Notes: generated from the sequence alone by a model not told the origin. A DNA stretch of 64,000 nt from Pythium myriotylum (GCA_023091665.1 JALJCQ010000014.1:1860001-1924000); one strand, 5' to 3'. Positions 22,055-33,994 are shown, numbered from the stretch's first letter. Numbers and translations: made by a program.

Positions 22055-25000
22055 ATGCCTCGCGCCGGTCGACGGCGCTCCGCCGTCTGGGCGTGCTTCG
22101 TCGAGAATGCGGAGTCACGCAAGCGCCGCGTGCTCTGTCGCTTCTGCCAGCATGACATCGTCGCCAACCCCGCGCGAATGGTTCGCCACATCCTCAAGCA
22201 CTGTCCCAATGCGGACGAGCACCACAAGAAGATCTGCAGCGAGTACCGAGCGCTGACGGTACCCCTGCGCCGACGTCCGGGCGAGCTGGTCGACGAGACT
22301 GGCGAGACGTCCGGCACTCGCAGGACACCTTCGCCACCTTTGTCGTTTGCCTTGGCGCAGAGGTTGGCGCATTCTCCACTAGACGCGTCGTTACTAGTGG
22401 AAAGTGATGAGCGTGCAACCGAGATGAGGTACGCGCATCTGCGCTGTTGACTCACTGACGACTGTCTTACAAATGGACGTAGGCTTGACGTGACTGAACA
22501 CGCGTTGGCTCAGCGACCGGAGAATAGACAATCCCCATCGGTAACCGAACGGGTGCACGAAGATTTTGCTTTGGCTATCGCGAGCTCTGTTGATGTCTTT
22601 GACGTAATTACGCATCCACGATTTCAGAGAGCTCTCAAAATTCTAAACGTTGCGCCACTCACCGTAAAGCAGGTTCGTGATCGACTGATTCCGAGCATCG
22701 AAGCTCAGATTCAAGTGGACACCTCTGCAGCACTGCAAGCGGCGACAGCTATTACAATCCAGCTCACAACGATGTCGTTTCACAAGCAATCAAAATTTGA
22801 GTTGTTTGCTTCCGATCAAGATCACCGGCAAGTTCCATTGGAGGCGCTTGTTCCCCATTCAGCGATCAACACCAACGTGTGCATCCATGAACTGATGAAC
22901 TGGCTTCCACGCAAACCTCAGTGCCAGGTTTACTTGTGCACGGATGCATTTGGCAATGGAGACCGCCCACCCGTCTGTGCGAACTCAACACCCTCAGATC
23001 TGGATGCGCATTGCACTCGACCACTGCTGGTATCTCCTTGTATGATGCAGATCACCTTAAGCCTTTTCGGCCATGTGGTTGATGCACTCCCTTTCGTGCG
23101 CCGAGCGTGGGTTTCTTGCGAAATCGTTTGTGAACATATTGCTACGAAGCATCATCATGAAAAAAGCTCTGAAATGGTCACCGATGATCTATTTGACCGA
23201 TGGAACTCGCATCGCTCAGGTTTTTTGAAACTCGTTGAGGCGGTGGATCTCGTCAAACGGCACAGAGCTATTTTGGAAGAAATTTCGTGCGGTTTCGTCA
23301 GGCAAATTATTCAGAACCAAGAGTTTTGGGTTGGTGTCGAACTGGCAGATGACATTATTCGCCCGTTTGTATTACTTTCAACACTCAGCGAGGCCGGCCA
23401 ACTAACCTCGTCAATGTTCGTGGTGTGCTGGCTTCTTGTGTGGGCGACTGTGCAGCACTCAAGTGGCCCAACGCAGAAAGAGAAAGTTTCGGTTGAGGCA
23501 GCCGTGATTGCACACATCGGAGCGCACGGAGATCTTGGACTAGTTTGCCTCATGATAGATCCACGGTGCCGTGGTTTGGGACTTTCTGCACATGGAAGAA
23601 GGAAAGCTCGGATCTCTTTGGTCGAGGTTGCCTTAAAACTTCACCCCCGAATGAACTCTTCGAGGCTAGTGGAGCACCTTGTTAAGTACTTGAATGGCGA
23701 GTCACCTTTCGATGACGAGGCATCCTGGCAAATGATGGTATCGCTTCCGAGACTTTTTTGGCTGGAGTACGTGACTGAAGCCAACGAACTCGCGTCACTT
23801 GCCCTCGCGACGCTCAACTTAAGGGCCTTCATCCACCCACTGATCCAGACTTGGCTACTCGCTAATCAATTTCAGGAAGGCGAGAACGTGCCAAAGCGTA
23901 CAGGACTACTTGATCGCGCTCTTCGCAGAGTTGCCGCTCGAGCAGAGATTATTGACAAGCAGACTATCGAGCGACGCAAAGAACTGATAGAGACGACTGT
24001 TCGGATCGGTATTGCTACTCGAGGCTCAGATCGGCTAATCCATGGAGAATGTCCCGATCATGTGGATGAATCTCAGGTGCCCGACATCGAAGAATTCAGC
24101 AAAGATTCACTTGTTTCTCGGTTGGCTGCTGCAGCCAAAGTTGTCTGTCCATCTCGAATGAACGACTCGAATAGCCACGTCGATGCTTCGTGGTTTTCCG
24201 TCGAAGACCTCTCGACACTTCACCAGCTTCGAGACTGTCTCCATCATGCACTATTTGGCGATATTGCTGAAACTCGAAGCACTGAATCTGCTCAAGTGAG
24301 TGCCTCTTCGTCACCCAGGCCCTGACGAACGCAAATAGGTGCAGCCATGGAGTATGAGGTAAGAGAGAGAAACCTCTGTCATTTGATCGCAGAATCAACT
24401 TTGGAAAGGTCGATGATTTGTTGCTGTTGGCGATTGAATCCTCTCTCGCTGAGGAAATGGGGCCACATGCGCCCGTGGCGAAGCGCGGCATGTCATTCAG
24501 GTAGTTGGAAGCAAATTGGTGCTCTACTGCGTTTGCGCTCTCTCTGAGAGTCTCTTACCAGGGCTGAAGCGCATCGCAGTCGTCAGAGATCTGTTGATGC
24601 CCCCTCACCGGGCCGAGCTGGGCCTGTCGAGTGGGCGTCCCCTACGTCGATCCGTGCGCGGAGTCGTCCCAGCAACTTGCAGTCGTACCTTCGATCCAAC
24701 GCGCCACTTTCTTTGTCAGCTGCCGTTAGTCCTCGCCCGTTGCGGAGAGGAGATAACTCGTGTAGCAGCAGTAACGGTGGAGGTAGTCCACAGCGAGGGA
24801 GAATACAGAGCGTGTCATCAAAAGCAACCCAGGTTCGTTCCGAGCGAGTGCGGTGAAATTCGATATCGTGACACGCTTTACTCTTGGAATGGCGTAAAGA
24901 CTGTCCCGTCCGATTTCCTCGTCGATTTTGAGTCCACAGCTACCACGCTATCTCTCGGTGCCTTCGGAGATGTTTCGCACATGAAGATCGACACTATTAA

Positions 25001-25579
25001 CTTCCTCATCCAAGCTCTTGAAGAGGTTTTGTTAACGATGCGGCTGCTTTAGCGCCTCTTTACTCTAGCGAACTGATTAATCTCGTACATGGAATGGTTC
25101 TCTAGCGAAAGAGAATCCTCGTTGGGCACATTCCTGAAGCAAATGACGGATTTGTGGAGGTTAGCCCGCGCTGATTAAGTTCAATTCGGCCATGTGAGGA
25201 ACTCACGCAAAAAAATCTACAGGCATCAAACAAAGTCCGTTCAGTTCCGCACAATTCCATTCCCGGCAACCAGCGAAGTTGGTGCGAAAGAGTCAGTGAT
25301 GAAGGGAGTGAAGGAGATGAAGGACGTCAAGGACTCCAAGGACGTGACCCACAACCACATACCACCGCTCCGAGACTTGTAAGGTCTCGCTCGTATGAGG
25401 CACTCGCCAAACTGGAGCAAATACTTGAGGCACGGCACCAACAGTTGATGAATGATGGCGCACTGGATGGTCCCTCGTCGCTTACTCTAGACGGATCCCC
25501 TCGAGCTAGTAGCAGTCTAACTGACGAAATCCGCAAGCTCCAGCAGTCGTTTCTTCGGGAAGCTCGAGGCACCGAATAG
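22055..25579 (+). CDS. BED-type zinc-finger gene with a hAT-like body and spliced C-terminal exons
   Basis: Six exons keep one reading frame: 22055-22428, 22483-24295, 24339-24358, 24393-24500, 24562-24832 and 25223-25579, about 980 residues. The N-terminus has a BED-like finger at about residues 15-60 (CRFCQHD, then RHILKHC), a DNA-binding type linked to hAT transposases. The 600-residue second exon includes a stretch (FDVITHPRFQRALKIL) like the linker region of such transposases, but no catalytic triad is evident. The later exons encode a Ser/Pro/Arg-rich linker and a helical end (SYEALAKLEQILEARHQQL). No terminal inverted repeats were seen. It could be a domesticated transposase. The first two exons are firm; the 20-base third exon and the last intron (donor GTTCGT) are tentative, and the end could be a separate gene. 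Confidence 0.55.
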
Positions 25580-25716
25580 AACATGAAGGGGGTGAGCGAA
25601 CGCATTTATTTCAACTGAATAGACAATCACTGGGTTGGAAAGGAACCCCCACGCACAACAAAGGCAAAGAGAAAGCTGCAGCATCTAATGGGCACGGCAG
25701 GAAGTGTCCACCATTT

Positions 25717-26028
25717 CTAGTAGTCAATGGTCTCGTCAGCCGACGACTCGTCTTCGTCGTCGTTGCTGCCTTTGTCTGGCACATCAAACGAGATCTTGTT
25801 GATGAGACGCTTGCGTCGGGCGTCGTCGACGACGTCAAACGAGATCTTGTTGGTCATGCGCTTGCTAGGGGCGTCCTGGATCTTGTTGGTGCCGTTGCGT
25901 GGGGAGTCGGCCTCGTTACCAGTCGTGTCATCCGCCTTGACCTTACAGGCAGCGTCGGCGACGTGCGTCTGGAGCGCGAGCGCCAAAACGACCGCGAGCA
26001 GGACGACGAGTTGCAGCGCGCGGTTCAT
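25717..26028 (-). CDS. small secreted protein with dibasic sites and a repeated NKISFDV motif
   Basis: This intronless 103-residue protein starts with a clear signal peptide (a hydrophobic run of Leu, Val and Ala ending near THVADA). After it come three related units: NGTNKIQD, then KRMTNKISFDVVDD, then KRLINKISFDVPDK. The second and third are each preceded by basic pairs (SKR and RRKR). The C-terminus is very acidic. In fungi and oomycetes such layouts occur in secreted precursors cut by Kex2-like proteases, so release of short repeated peptides is a reasonable inference. It could instead be a small apoplastic effector or cell-wall protein. Only one Cys is present after the signal region. 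No known family is recognised. Confidence 0.65.
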   Translation of the reverse strand: MNRALQLVVLLAVVLALALQTHVADAACKVKADDTTGNEADSPRNGTNKIQDAPSKRMTNKISFDVVDDARRKRLINKISFDVPDKGSNDDEDESSADETIDY

Positions 26029-26071
26029 GCTTGCGGGTCCGGACTAGTTGTGGAATGGCGCGAGCGAGGGG

Positions 26072-26076
<5 letters not shown>

Positions 26077-26112
<36 letters not shown>
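26077..26112. repeat. GA/CT dinucleotide microsatellite
   Basis: About 18 uninterrupted AG units lie in the short space between the small secreted gene and the metallophosphoesterase. On the minus strand it reads as a CT tract, about 50 bp upstream of the secreted gene's ATG, so it may belong to that promoter. Confidence 0.95.
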
Positions 26113-26114
<2 letters not shown>

Positions 26115-26213
26115 TCCGAATGTCTGCGCTCGTGACGCCTCCTGGTGGAAAGCCAGCTGGCGCGCGCGGGCCAGCGCAGGCATCTGCTCAGTGTCCGGCT
26201 CGCTTCCGCGCCT

Positions 26214-29200
26214 CTACTGGCGGCTGCTGCGAGAGCTGCTGGTGCTGACTTCCGGATGTCCACTTGTTGCAATTGCCGACTCAGTTTCGACGCGAGGGAT
26301 CAAAACACGGTCAATGAGGTGCACGTTAGAGCGATCCGAGATGTTGAAGTGGGTGTCCAGCTCCGGGTTCTCGAAGTCGATGCGGAGGATGTTACCCACT
26401 TTTGTCACCTTGGGCTGCCAGTAGCTGGGGCGTGTCCATTTGTGCGCCGGCAGCTGGTTCTCCTGCTTCATGTGGGACCCGCCGCTCCAGTTCGGATCGC
26501 TGAGATGCAAAGCCATGTCAGCAAGCGCACATCCCACGGAGCTCCCAAGTCAAGACGCACCGAACCCACTTGCCCGGCATCTTGTCCACGCCGAACGCGA
26601 AGAGCTCGAGATCGCCGTTGGCGTGGAACCGGAGCCGCACAAAGTTCTTGTAGCTGGCGATGCGCAGTGCCGAGAAGGCCTCGTTGTAGTGCCGCCCAAA
26701 CACGTTGAGTGCCACGTACAGGTACGCCCCAAAGACGACACCGACCACGGGCGTCGCGAGCACGAAGAAGTAGGGCATAAGGCTCGCGTAGTACTGCCAG
26801 TGCTCAGCGCGGGAGAGGCCGGCGAAGCCCTTCGGATGCGAGCAGATCTAGCATACTTGTCAGATTCAGCCCACCAAGATTGCAGCAACTAGGAGACCCA
26901 CCTTGACGCGATTGATAGCGACCATTTCTGGCACTGAGATAAATCAAACGCAATGTTAGGTGACACCGAAGAGAAGGGCCCGCGCTAAGTAACGTACCGT
27001 CGAAAATCGTCATGCAGATCTCCAAGAAGCGGCCAAAAAGTTGCCCCACGTGCAAGACGTCGACCCCATCCATCATAGCAACTGCTGGTACGGACGAACT
27101 GAAGTAGTTGTAGAGAGAATGGTCGCCATCTTGGCCGAGGGCTCCTCTCTCAATTGCAATTTCGAAGATGCACTCGAACAACAGCAATATGCTACATGCC
27201 GCGATGCAATGGAGGAGCGACATGAGCCCGCCCGTAACACACTTTTTCCACAGCGATGTGCAGTCCGCGAAGGCAACGAGGGTGAGGAACATGAGCGCGC
27301 TCGTCGCAACCGAAACGTACGAGGTCATAAGCATCTCCACGAGCACATCTCGGATGTGAGCGACAAACGTGGTAGCTACACCAGTCCACGACGGACTCGA
27401 ATATATCTCGTTCACAGAGCATCGCGGAAACATCGAAATCACGAGCAGGAAGTACTGGTATGTCAACACATTAGAATATACGCCATTACCACGTCTCAAA
27501 CGATCAGGCCACGTACCCCAACACCCCCCACCACGTCAAATCGCCAGTTAATGCGACGAAACCCAAACACATTCAAGAGCGCGTAGCGCCTAGAAAGACA
27601 GGGTAAGTGACAGTGCGTGCAACTGAGTATAGACACACACCAACCTGCTCACGTGTACAGGAGGGTAGCACGCGCGCTGCTCGTATCGGCTCTCCTTGTA
27701 GCGCAAAGACTCCATTCGCGGAGCGTGGGTGGGATGCAAGAAAGCACCGCCTCCACCAGCAACAACAAGATGATGTGCAGGTGGAGCTATGGGCTTTGGC
27801 ATCGTAATCATACTTGATCGCCGCAGAAGCTTTCCTGGGCGAGATGGAGATTGCGCTGCATTATCGAGTACCGAATCGGAAGCTCCTAGATGGGTTTTTT
27901 TCTCTTCAGAGTACATGTGAGGAAAGTGCTTTCGCGTTGGAGAAAGAGATCTTTGTGACAGCAAGGAATGCAGCGAAGGGCGACGCCGAGGAGGTGCTGG
28001 TGGTCTTCCACGCGGTGATAGTGGTGCCTTAGACTGTTCCTTTTGCAGTCGTAGCCTTGAGTTCGGAAGAGAATACCGAGAATAATTGTGAATATCTCCA
28101 GCCAGACGGAGGACCACCCGGCCCTTGAGCACATGGTTCACAAGATATGAAAGCCGCTCCTCCGTTCTCTCAGTTTCTTCATACGAGTCCAAAATCCACC
28201 TTGGCTCATGGGTGACAATAATCACGCGGTCGTTGGGGCCGATATGTTTCTTCGTGAGTCGTTCAAACAGATCATACTGTTCAGTGTTGATGTCATTCTC
28301 CAATGCAAGATCAAGTCCAAATAGCCACCAATTATGCGGTAGTTTCAAACAGAAATGGCTTGTCTTTTGGGGAAGCAACCATCCTCCGAGCCAATTTCGA
28401 TGTGCAACAAACCTCGTGTAGGTGTTTAAACCGTCAAACCAGTCGTGGTTTCCTGGAATCGCAAAAGCAGTCGGGCCGTCATAGTCAGACAGCGACTTTA
28501 CGTCATTGGGTAGATAAGGCTTGGTCGTTGCTATCTCTTGTGGATCATAGTGGGCTGGTGGCCTCATTGCATACTCAAAACACCGCCACAGCCGCTTTTC
28601 GTAACTCTCCGGATCTGGGTGTGGGTAAGCGAGGTCTCCTCCGATCACAAGAACATCACCGCGAGGAAATGTCCGTTTTGTTGTTTGCTTCTTTCGCATT
28701 CTCTTCGGGCTTGATCCATCCAATGGTTGAGCACCAAGCAGGTGTACAGGGCAATCAACCGTCAACTCGGGCTGGGCAAGAAGTCGAGCAATCTGGTAGC
28801 TGCTGTTGAATCCGTCTCCGCAATCCGCCATGAAATCGAGCCACAGATCCTCACGACCGGCTAGGTGGTCGAAAAGGTAGTCTTCATCTCGAGGATAGAG
28901 AGCACGTTGCAGAGATCGGTGGTCAAACCGGCCAAGAAAGACTTTTAGTGAGATGAGCAGCTGAAATGCGGTATCGAACAAGAACATCGAGTACCACGGA
29001 ACCATCGGGAGGCGATGCTCAGGGGGAAGTTTCTCATGGCGGTGCTCCTCACTATCAGACTCTTCGCCGTCGTTAGACTCGGTGAGCCAGTGAAATGATA
29101 TCATCTGTATGCCGCTAATTCTTTCGAGTACGAAATTGGTGATCGCGAGCACCATGCCAACGATCCAAGTCACAACTGCGCCTCGGTAACTTCATCATAA

Positions 29201-30046
29201 TCGACAGTTGTTAGATTAGCCTGTCATGGGCATACGAAGTGCGAGGTACGCACCTAGCAGGTACAAATTGCGCACTTGAAGAAAAGAGTTGATCGCATGC
29301 TCTTCGATTGTACGTGGCGGAAACGTTCCCATCCTAGGAGCATAACCTTAGTTAAGCTGGCCAAGCGACTCCTGGGGTCTCTACAGTCACATACGTTCTC
29401 AGCTGGATCACAATGGAGAATCAAGGCAACGCACGCAACACTGATCGCAGCGCTGTTGCGTAGGACGTTCGCGAAAGATCTCAATAATCTGAAAAGGTTG
29501 TCAGACACGACGTCGTGAAACCCTGAAAACAGGCACCACGTACGTGACGTTGCTCGATTTCCATCCCATACCGAGGCAGAACGCAGTTCGAGGAAGCACG
29601 AGCGCCATGAGTAGCTCGAGCAGTACCAATATGACGAAACTCACGGAGAAGAAGGGAAACAGAAGCGAGATCTGTAAAAACAAAACATGAAAAAAGTTGT
29701 CAGCCCCCACGGTTCACTTCAGGTAGTTACCTACCCGCATACCGGTTGCTTGATCGTCGATTCCACTAGTCCAAGCTGCTGTACAGGTGTATGCAAGGCT
29801 GCGGCGGCAAAGAGCCACCCATAGAGCCCCATGGAAAGGTACACGTAAGGTGTCCATGTCGTCAGCAGCTCAGGGTTGCCAACGAATGGACTCGTGAAGA
29901 AGTAAAACGAGACGTAGATAACTCCGTAGAGCGCAAACCACAGCTGGATCCGACAACAAGGGTGAGCGCTTGGACGTGCGCTTCGCAGAGCAGGTACGAG
30001 CACTGTCAACCTGTTGGTCATCGTCATCCACCGGTGAGATCTTCAT
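26214..30046 (-). CDS. multi-pass membrane calcineurin-like metallophosphoesterase
   Basis: Eleven exons fit in phase and sum to 1072 residues: 30046-30011, 29943-29743, 29671-29544, 29488-29395, 29333-29254, 29189-27645, 27589-27517, 27454-26998, 26933-26902, 26847-26561 and 26499-26214. The N-terminal exons give several membrane helices. The large sixth exon holds the phosphoesterase: ADCGDG, GGDLAYPHPD, PGNHDWFDG, THEPRW and LAGDIHNYSRY supply the expected Asp, Asn and His metal ligands, followed by VAGGGGAFLHPTHAP. After it, LNVFGFRRINWRFDVVGG leads into more membrane helices. The Ser/Arg-rich stretch between AGDIHNYSRY and AGGGGAF (about 100 residues) is an insertion in the catalytic domain. 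Membrane phosphoesterases of this layout exist in plants and stramenopiles; substrate unknown. Confidence 0.82.
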
Positions 30047-30190
30047 CCTGTTCTTCCGGAAATGAGGTGATCAACGTCAGTCCACGGGATTCAAAAAAAA
30101 GTGATCTGTATTGTCCAATCAATGCCGAAATGTTCGTTATTTCTGCCAACCCCTGGGATCCTGGCAGCTTCAATCTGTAGATGGTCTCGA

Positions 30191-31857
30191 TCAAGCCAAC
30201 TTGGCTGCCAGTTTGGTCACGACCTTCGCCGCTGGGCGTGCAAAGTTCATCGTGTGCATGGCCCATAGAGAGGAAGTGAGCACAACCATCGCACCGCTTT
30301 GGTGGGCGATGGCCAGCGGGATCGGTACATAATTCAGGAGTGTCGTGATGCCGAGAGCGACCTGGCCGGTTACTGCCGCCATTGTCAAGTTGAGAGCAGT
30401 GCGCGTCTGCGGGGGTAGCTGGTTCCACACATGGGCGCGCCTTGCAAGGGCGTAACAGCCAGTGTAGCCAGCGATAGTAGACATGGCTAGCATGCGGTGG
30501 TCGAACTGCACGAGAGGCACATTCTCAAAAAAGTTCTTGTACACAGGCTGGCCGGGTAGAGAGCGTGAGTATACAAGACAGCGATTAACTGCACTATCAC
30601 GGACTCACCTCCATCTCAAACAATCCGTCCGGAATCCAGTCGTCACCCATCTTCGGGAAAGTGTTGTATGCAAAGCCAGCGTCGGTGCCAGCAACAAAAG
30701 CGCCCGACAGAATCGTGAAGCCCAACACTGTGGCCACTCGGTGAAAGTATTTTCGGATTCGGCCAGTTTCTTTCAGGACGTCCGCTGAGAGCATTTCACG
30801 AACAAGTCCAGCACGCGATGGTGGATTCAAGATGGAGAATCCTGTCCACAACAATACGCCAAGAGTAGTAAAGGCAAACCCGAGCTACACGTCGCACGTG
30901 GATCTTCAGCAATCGCAGCCTCGACGGAAGCCCCAGGCAGCAGGCAGGATACGTACATGGGTTGCCAAACGGTACGGGCTCACGCGGACTTCGTTTCGCT
31001 TTGCAAGCTGTTCCTTGCCATGCTCTTCGAGTCCGCTACGGACCATCCACCAACCGATACCCCCCTGTGTGGCACCGAGACCAAGCAAGAAGGCAAAGCG
31101 GCCGTACAACTCTTTCGGTAGACGCTTACGAAGGAGATAATACGTAAGCGGTAAAGCGTAGGCGAGGCCAACAGTGCGGCCCAGCATACGGTGCCCGTAT
31201 TCCCATGCGTAGATCCCTTTGAACTCTGAGAGTGTCTACGGCAAGTGGGAAAGAACCGAATGAGCGTTGGTGTATCGACAGTCCTCAGTCGCAACGTACC
31301 ATATTCTTGCGTTGTTGGTACTCCGGGAACTGTTTGTACTTTTCAAACTCCGCCAACCACTCAGCTTCATTCAACGGCGGCAGTCCGCCGTGAGGCTTCC
31401 AATCAGTCATTGACAGTCCTGAACGAGTGAGTCGAGTGGCACCGCCAACCGCGATCATTGTTCCAACAAGTCCAGCACATCCAAATAGCCAATAAGCAAT
31501 AGGACGGTTTGCGGTGGCATTTTCGATTGTGGCAACCGATGCGGCAAAACTCTGAAAGGCCCCCAATTAGAGCGGCTACATCACCAAATTTTCCACGTGC
31601 GTACTCTGTGTTTAGTCGAGAAGACAACCGGTTTCTTCGGTGCCTTCACGAAGTTGTTGCGGAGCAAACCAGCGGCGGTAAACGACGGTTTGGTCGAAGG
31701 GGTGGCGATGGCCGAGCGAACCAAGGTCTGATAACGATACTTGGACAACCAACTCAGTCCGCGCAACGACCGATCGCCTCCAATCGTCAAATTGCCTTAC
31801 CGTGCTCCCCACGAGCCGCGCGCTGTGGGGTCGCGTCCGCGCAGCGAGAGAAAGCAT
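30191..31857 (-). CDS. COX15: haem A synthase COX15
   Basis: Six exons fit exactly in phase (31857-31801, 31727-31605, 31551-31300, 31235-30957, 30884-30609, 30547-30191) for 447 residues, the usual length. COX15 oxidises haem O to haem A for cytochrome c oxidase in the inner mitochondrial membrane. The sequence begins with an Arg/Ser-rich presequence (MLSLAARTRPHSARL), then shows RLTRSGLSMTDWKPHGGLPPL, EFKGIYAWEYGHRMLGR with the haem-ligand His, ATQGGIGWWMVRSGL, and later VQFDHRMLA and AIAHQSGAM with further conserved His. Eight hydrophobic helices can be followed. It lies 145 bp upstream of, and on the same strand as, the metallophosphoesterase. Confidence 0.95.
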
Positions 31858-32046
31858 TGACGTGTGCTCGGAGTGCGATTGACAAGTGCGTCGACGACGC
31901 CAATGGTGCTGCGCTGGGCCGCAAAAACACGAGGCTTCGATGCCCCACGTCACAGTCTCAAGCGGGCCAGCGTGGGCCACACCAAGTGAACCACCAGACC
32001 AAAACTCGGAACATTCGGGACATATTATTGAGTTGTATTGAGATTG

Positions 32047-33087
32047 CTATTCGATCCCGAGATGCTCTTTCCCCAGCTCGTAGCAGGAGATCATGATGGC
32101 GCATGACGGTACCACGCGCGAGAGGCGCGCGCCAAGTCCCGTGAACGCTCCTTGTATGCCTCCTGACCGAACGACGCGACGCAGAATGTGAGGAATCGAC
32201 TCCGATCCACTTGGAGAATCCACTTGTTGAAGGGTCTTCACCACGTCAAATGGTGTCGTGAGAGTCGCAGCGACTGCGCCGGACACGGCACCACACAAGA
32301 GTGCGCGCTGCCCACGGCTTAGATGACTGTCTCTTGCAATGCGCTGCGAAGATTCGTACGATGTCCAGTAAACCGCAGAGAATGGGACATCACGAGCCAA
32401 AGTCGCTCCAAGGCCGCGCATCAGGGACGAGAATCCGTTGGCTCGAACTGCTCTCGAAAAGGTTTCAACGATTCCATCTCGCCCCGCCGAGTTCTGAATA
32501 CGTGTGCGGACTAATTCCAGTGGTGAGGTCAGCGAAGCAGCGAATACACGCGCCGATGAGCCAGCTAGAAGGGGAAGGATGAACTCATACTCGTTCAAGC
32601 GCTCGCGGCCTTTGAGAAGAAGCATGTCGTATGAGACGTAGTACACGACAGTTGACGGCACCGCAATAAGGATTGTTGGTAGTAGCCCTGCAAAGAGACC
32701 GCGAAGACCCTCGGTGGCGAGTATGTGGCGGAGCGCGTGAGTCGTTCCTAGCAACTTGACAGGCGCGGTCGAGCAAGAGATGCGCATAGTCGAAATTGAT
32801 CCACGTCGCGACGTTAGTTGCTCGACTCGTCGTGTCATAACGCGGTTACATGGACAAAATCGTCCGCGGCAACGGCATTGGTCTGCGGCATTGGAGAGAG
32901 GGGTATTCAGGACTGGAACGCGACCGTCGATAGAGCTTGGTGGGATGTTCAGCTGCGCTTGAAGGCGGACTTTCGCAACATCCAGGGGTGTCACAAAGAG
33001 CGAAGTAATCAGGGCGCCGCCAGAGGCAGCAAGCGCCTTCTTCGAGTTCGGCTCGGGGCCAACGGACATTGCGTTATTGGCGGACAT
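32047..33087 (-). CDS. SLC25A39/40-type mitochondrial carrier
   Basis: The protein (346 residues from the ATG at 33087) has three mitochondrial-carrier repeats, with signatures TPLDVAKVRLQ, SPLELVRTRIQ and TPFDVVKTLQQ. A long loop after the first signature carries a Cys-rich patch (QCRCRGRFCPC), the hallmark of the SLC25A39/SLC25A40/Mtm1 group, in which loop cysteines sense iron-sulfur status. Members import glutathione into mitochondria in animals and affect manganese handling in yeast. The SLC25A39 role is family knowledge; the Cys patch is seen here. It is intronless and on the same strand as COX15. Confidence 0.85.
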   Translation of the reverse strand: MSANNAMSVGPEPNSKKALAASGGALITSLFVTPLDVAKVRLQAQLNIPPSSIDGRVPVLNTPLSNAADQCRCRGRFCPCNRVMTRRVEQLTSRRGSISTMRISCSTAPVKLLGTTHALRHILATEGLRGLFAGLLPTILIAVPSTVVYYVSYDMLLLKGRERLNEYEFILPLLAGSSARVFAASLTSPLELVRTRIQNSAGRDGIVETFSRAVRANGFSSLMRGLGATLARDVPFSAVYWTSYESSQRIARDSHLSRGQRALLCGAVSGAVAATLTTPFDVVKTLQQVDSPSGSESIPHILRRVVRSGGIQGAFTGLGARLSRVVPSCAIMISCYELGKEHLGIE

Positions 33088-33238
33088 GGGGGCGATTGGC
33101 GAAGTGGAGATCGAATCCTGTGTATTGCTCAAGCAGGGTGTGAATGTTTACAACCAATCAAATATCTAGAAAGGAAGATCTGTCCAATCATTTGCTTTGT
33201 AGAGAAACGGTTGGATGTCTTTTGCGCTGTAACACACG

Positions 33239-33994
33239 TCACAGCTCCTCATCATGAGTGCCAACGTTGAGTCGTCGAGCTTGGTTCTGGGAATGCATCT
33301 TTCGGGCGAGATCTCGGATGAATCGCACAGGGCTCCCTCGAGACAAAAACCCACTATGAACGTGCATGTCATCGTCATGGAGTCCCTGTTCTTCGCGCAG
33401 GTTATTAGCGGCAGCTTTCAACAAGTTGCGTTCTTCATCCTCGATGTCTCTGTCAGCTGGGTTGAGTACACGGTACAGAAAGCTACAACATTGATGGTCA
33501 AGCATTGAGGGAAGACAGCTCCGAGACCATCATACTCTGGCAGATCTCTTGCCCGCAAGATCCCATCTTTGTGTCCGCGGTCAATGACGACCCATTCGTA
33601 GGCCCATTCTATCAGCAATCCGATCGTGTTCTCGTCCGCATATTCGAGTCTGAACGGTGAGAGCTCGGTGATTTCCAGTCCAGACAGTATGTCAGACTCG
33701 GCAAAGAAAATGGGCGATGCGGAGGGAGGCTGGAGATTCCCCTTGAAGGTCGTAGCGATTTGCACTGTGAGATGTACAAGAAGTGAATGCCTTACATTGA
33801 GGTGCCATACCGATTCTTGTTCTGGGTGCTCGAGTTTATAGGAAGTCGTGTCAGGGTTATTCAGAGCTTCAGTCAATTCCAATGCCTACGTTGGTATTGA
33901 TCTCGTCTTCCTTCATTCGTATCCACGCGGTTTGGCGGCGGTTTACCTGGATCAGGAGTACAAGACCGAAGATCGAAGCTGCATCTAGATGCAT
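33239..33994 (-). CDS. unrecognised 207-residue protein with N-terminal hydrophobic segment
   Basis: Three exons (33994-33947, 33885-33528, 33456-33239) with 61-bp and 71-bp introns keep one frame. The first 16 residues (SIFGLVLLIQ) are hydrophobic and may act as a short signal anchor. The middle is beta-rich with conserved-looking IGLLIEWAYEWVVIDRGHKDG, and the end is charged and helical. No family is recognised. It is divergent from the P-type ATPase with 149 bp between the two start codons, so the two may share a promoter. Confidence 0.5.

Noticed and set aside
26032..26213. Possible extra exon of the metallophosphoesterase downstream of 26214
   Set aside because: The frame ends in a stop at 26214 after a full C-terminus, and the following DNA is a GA repeat.
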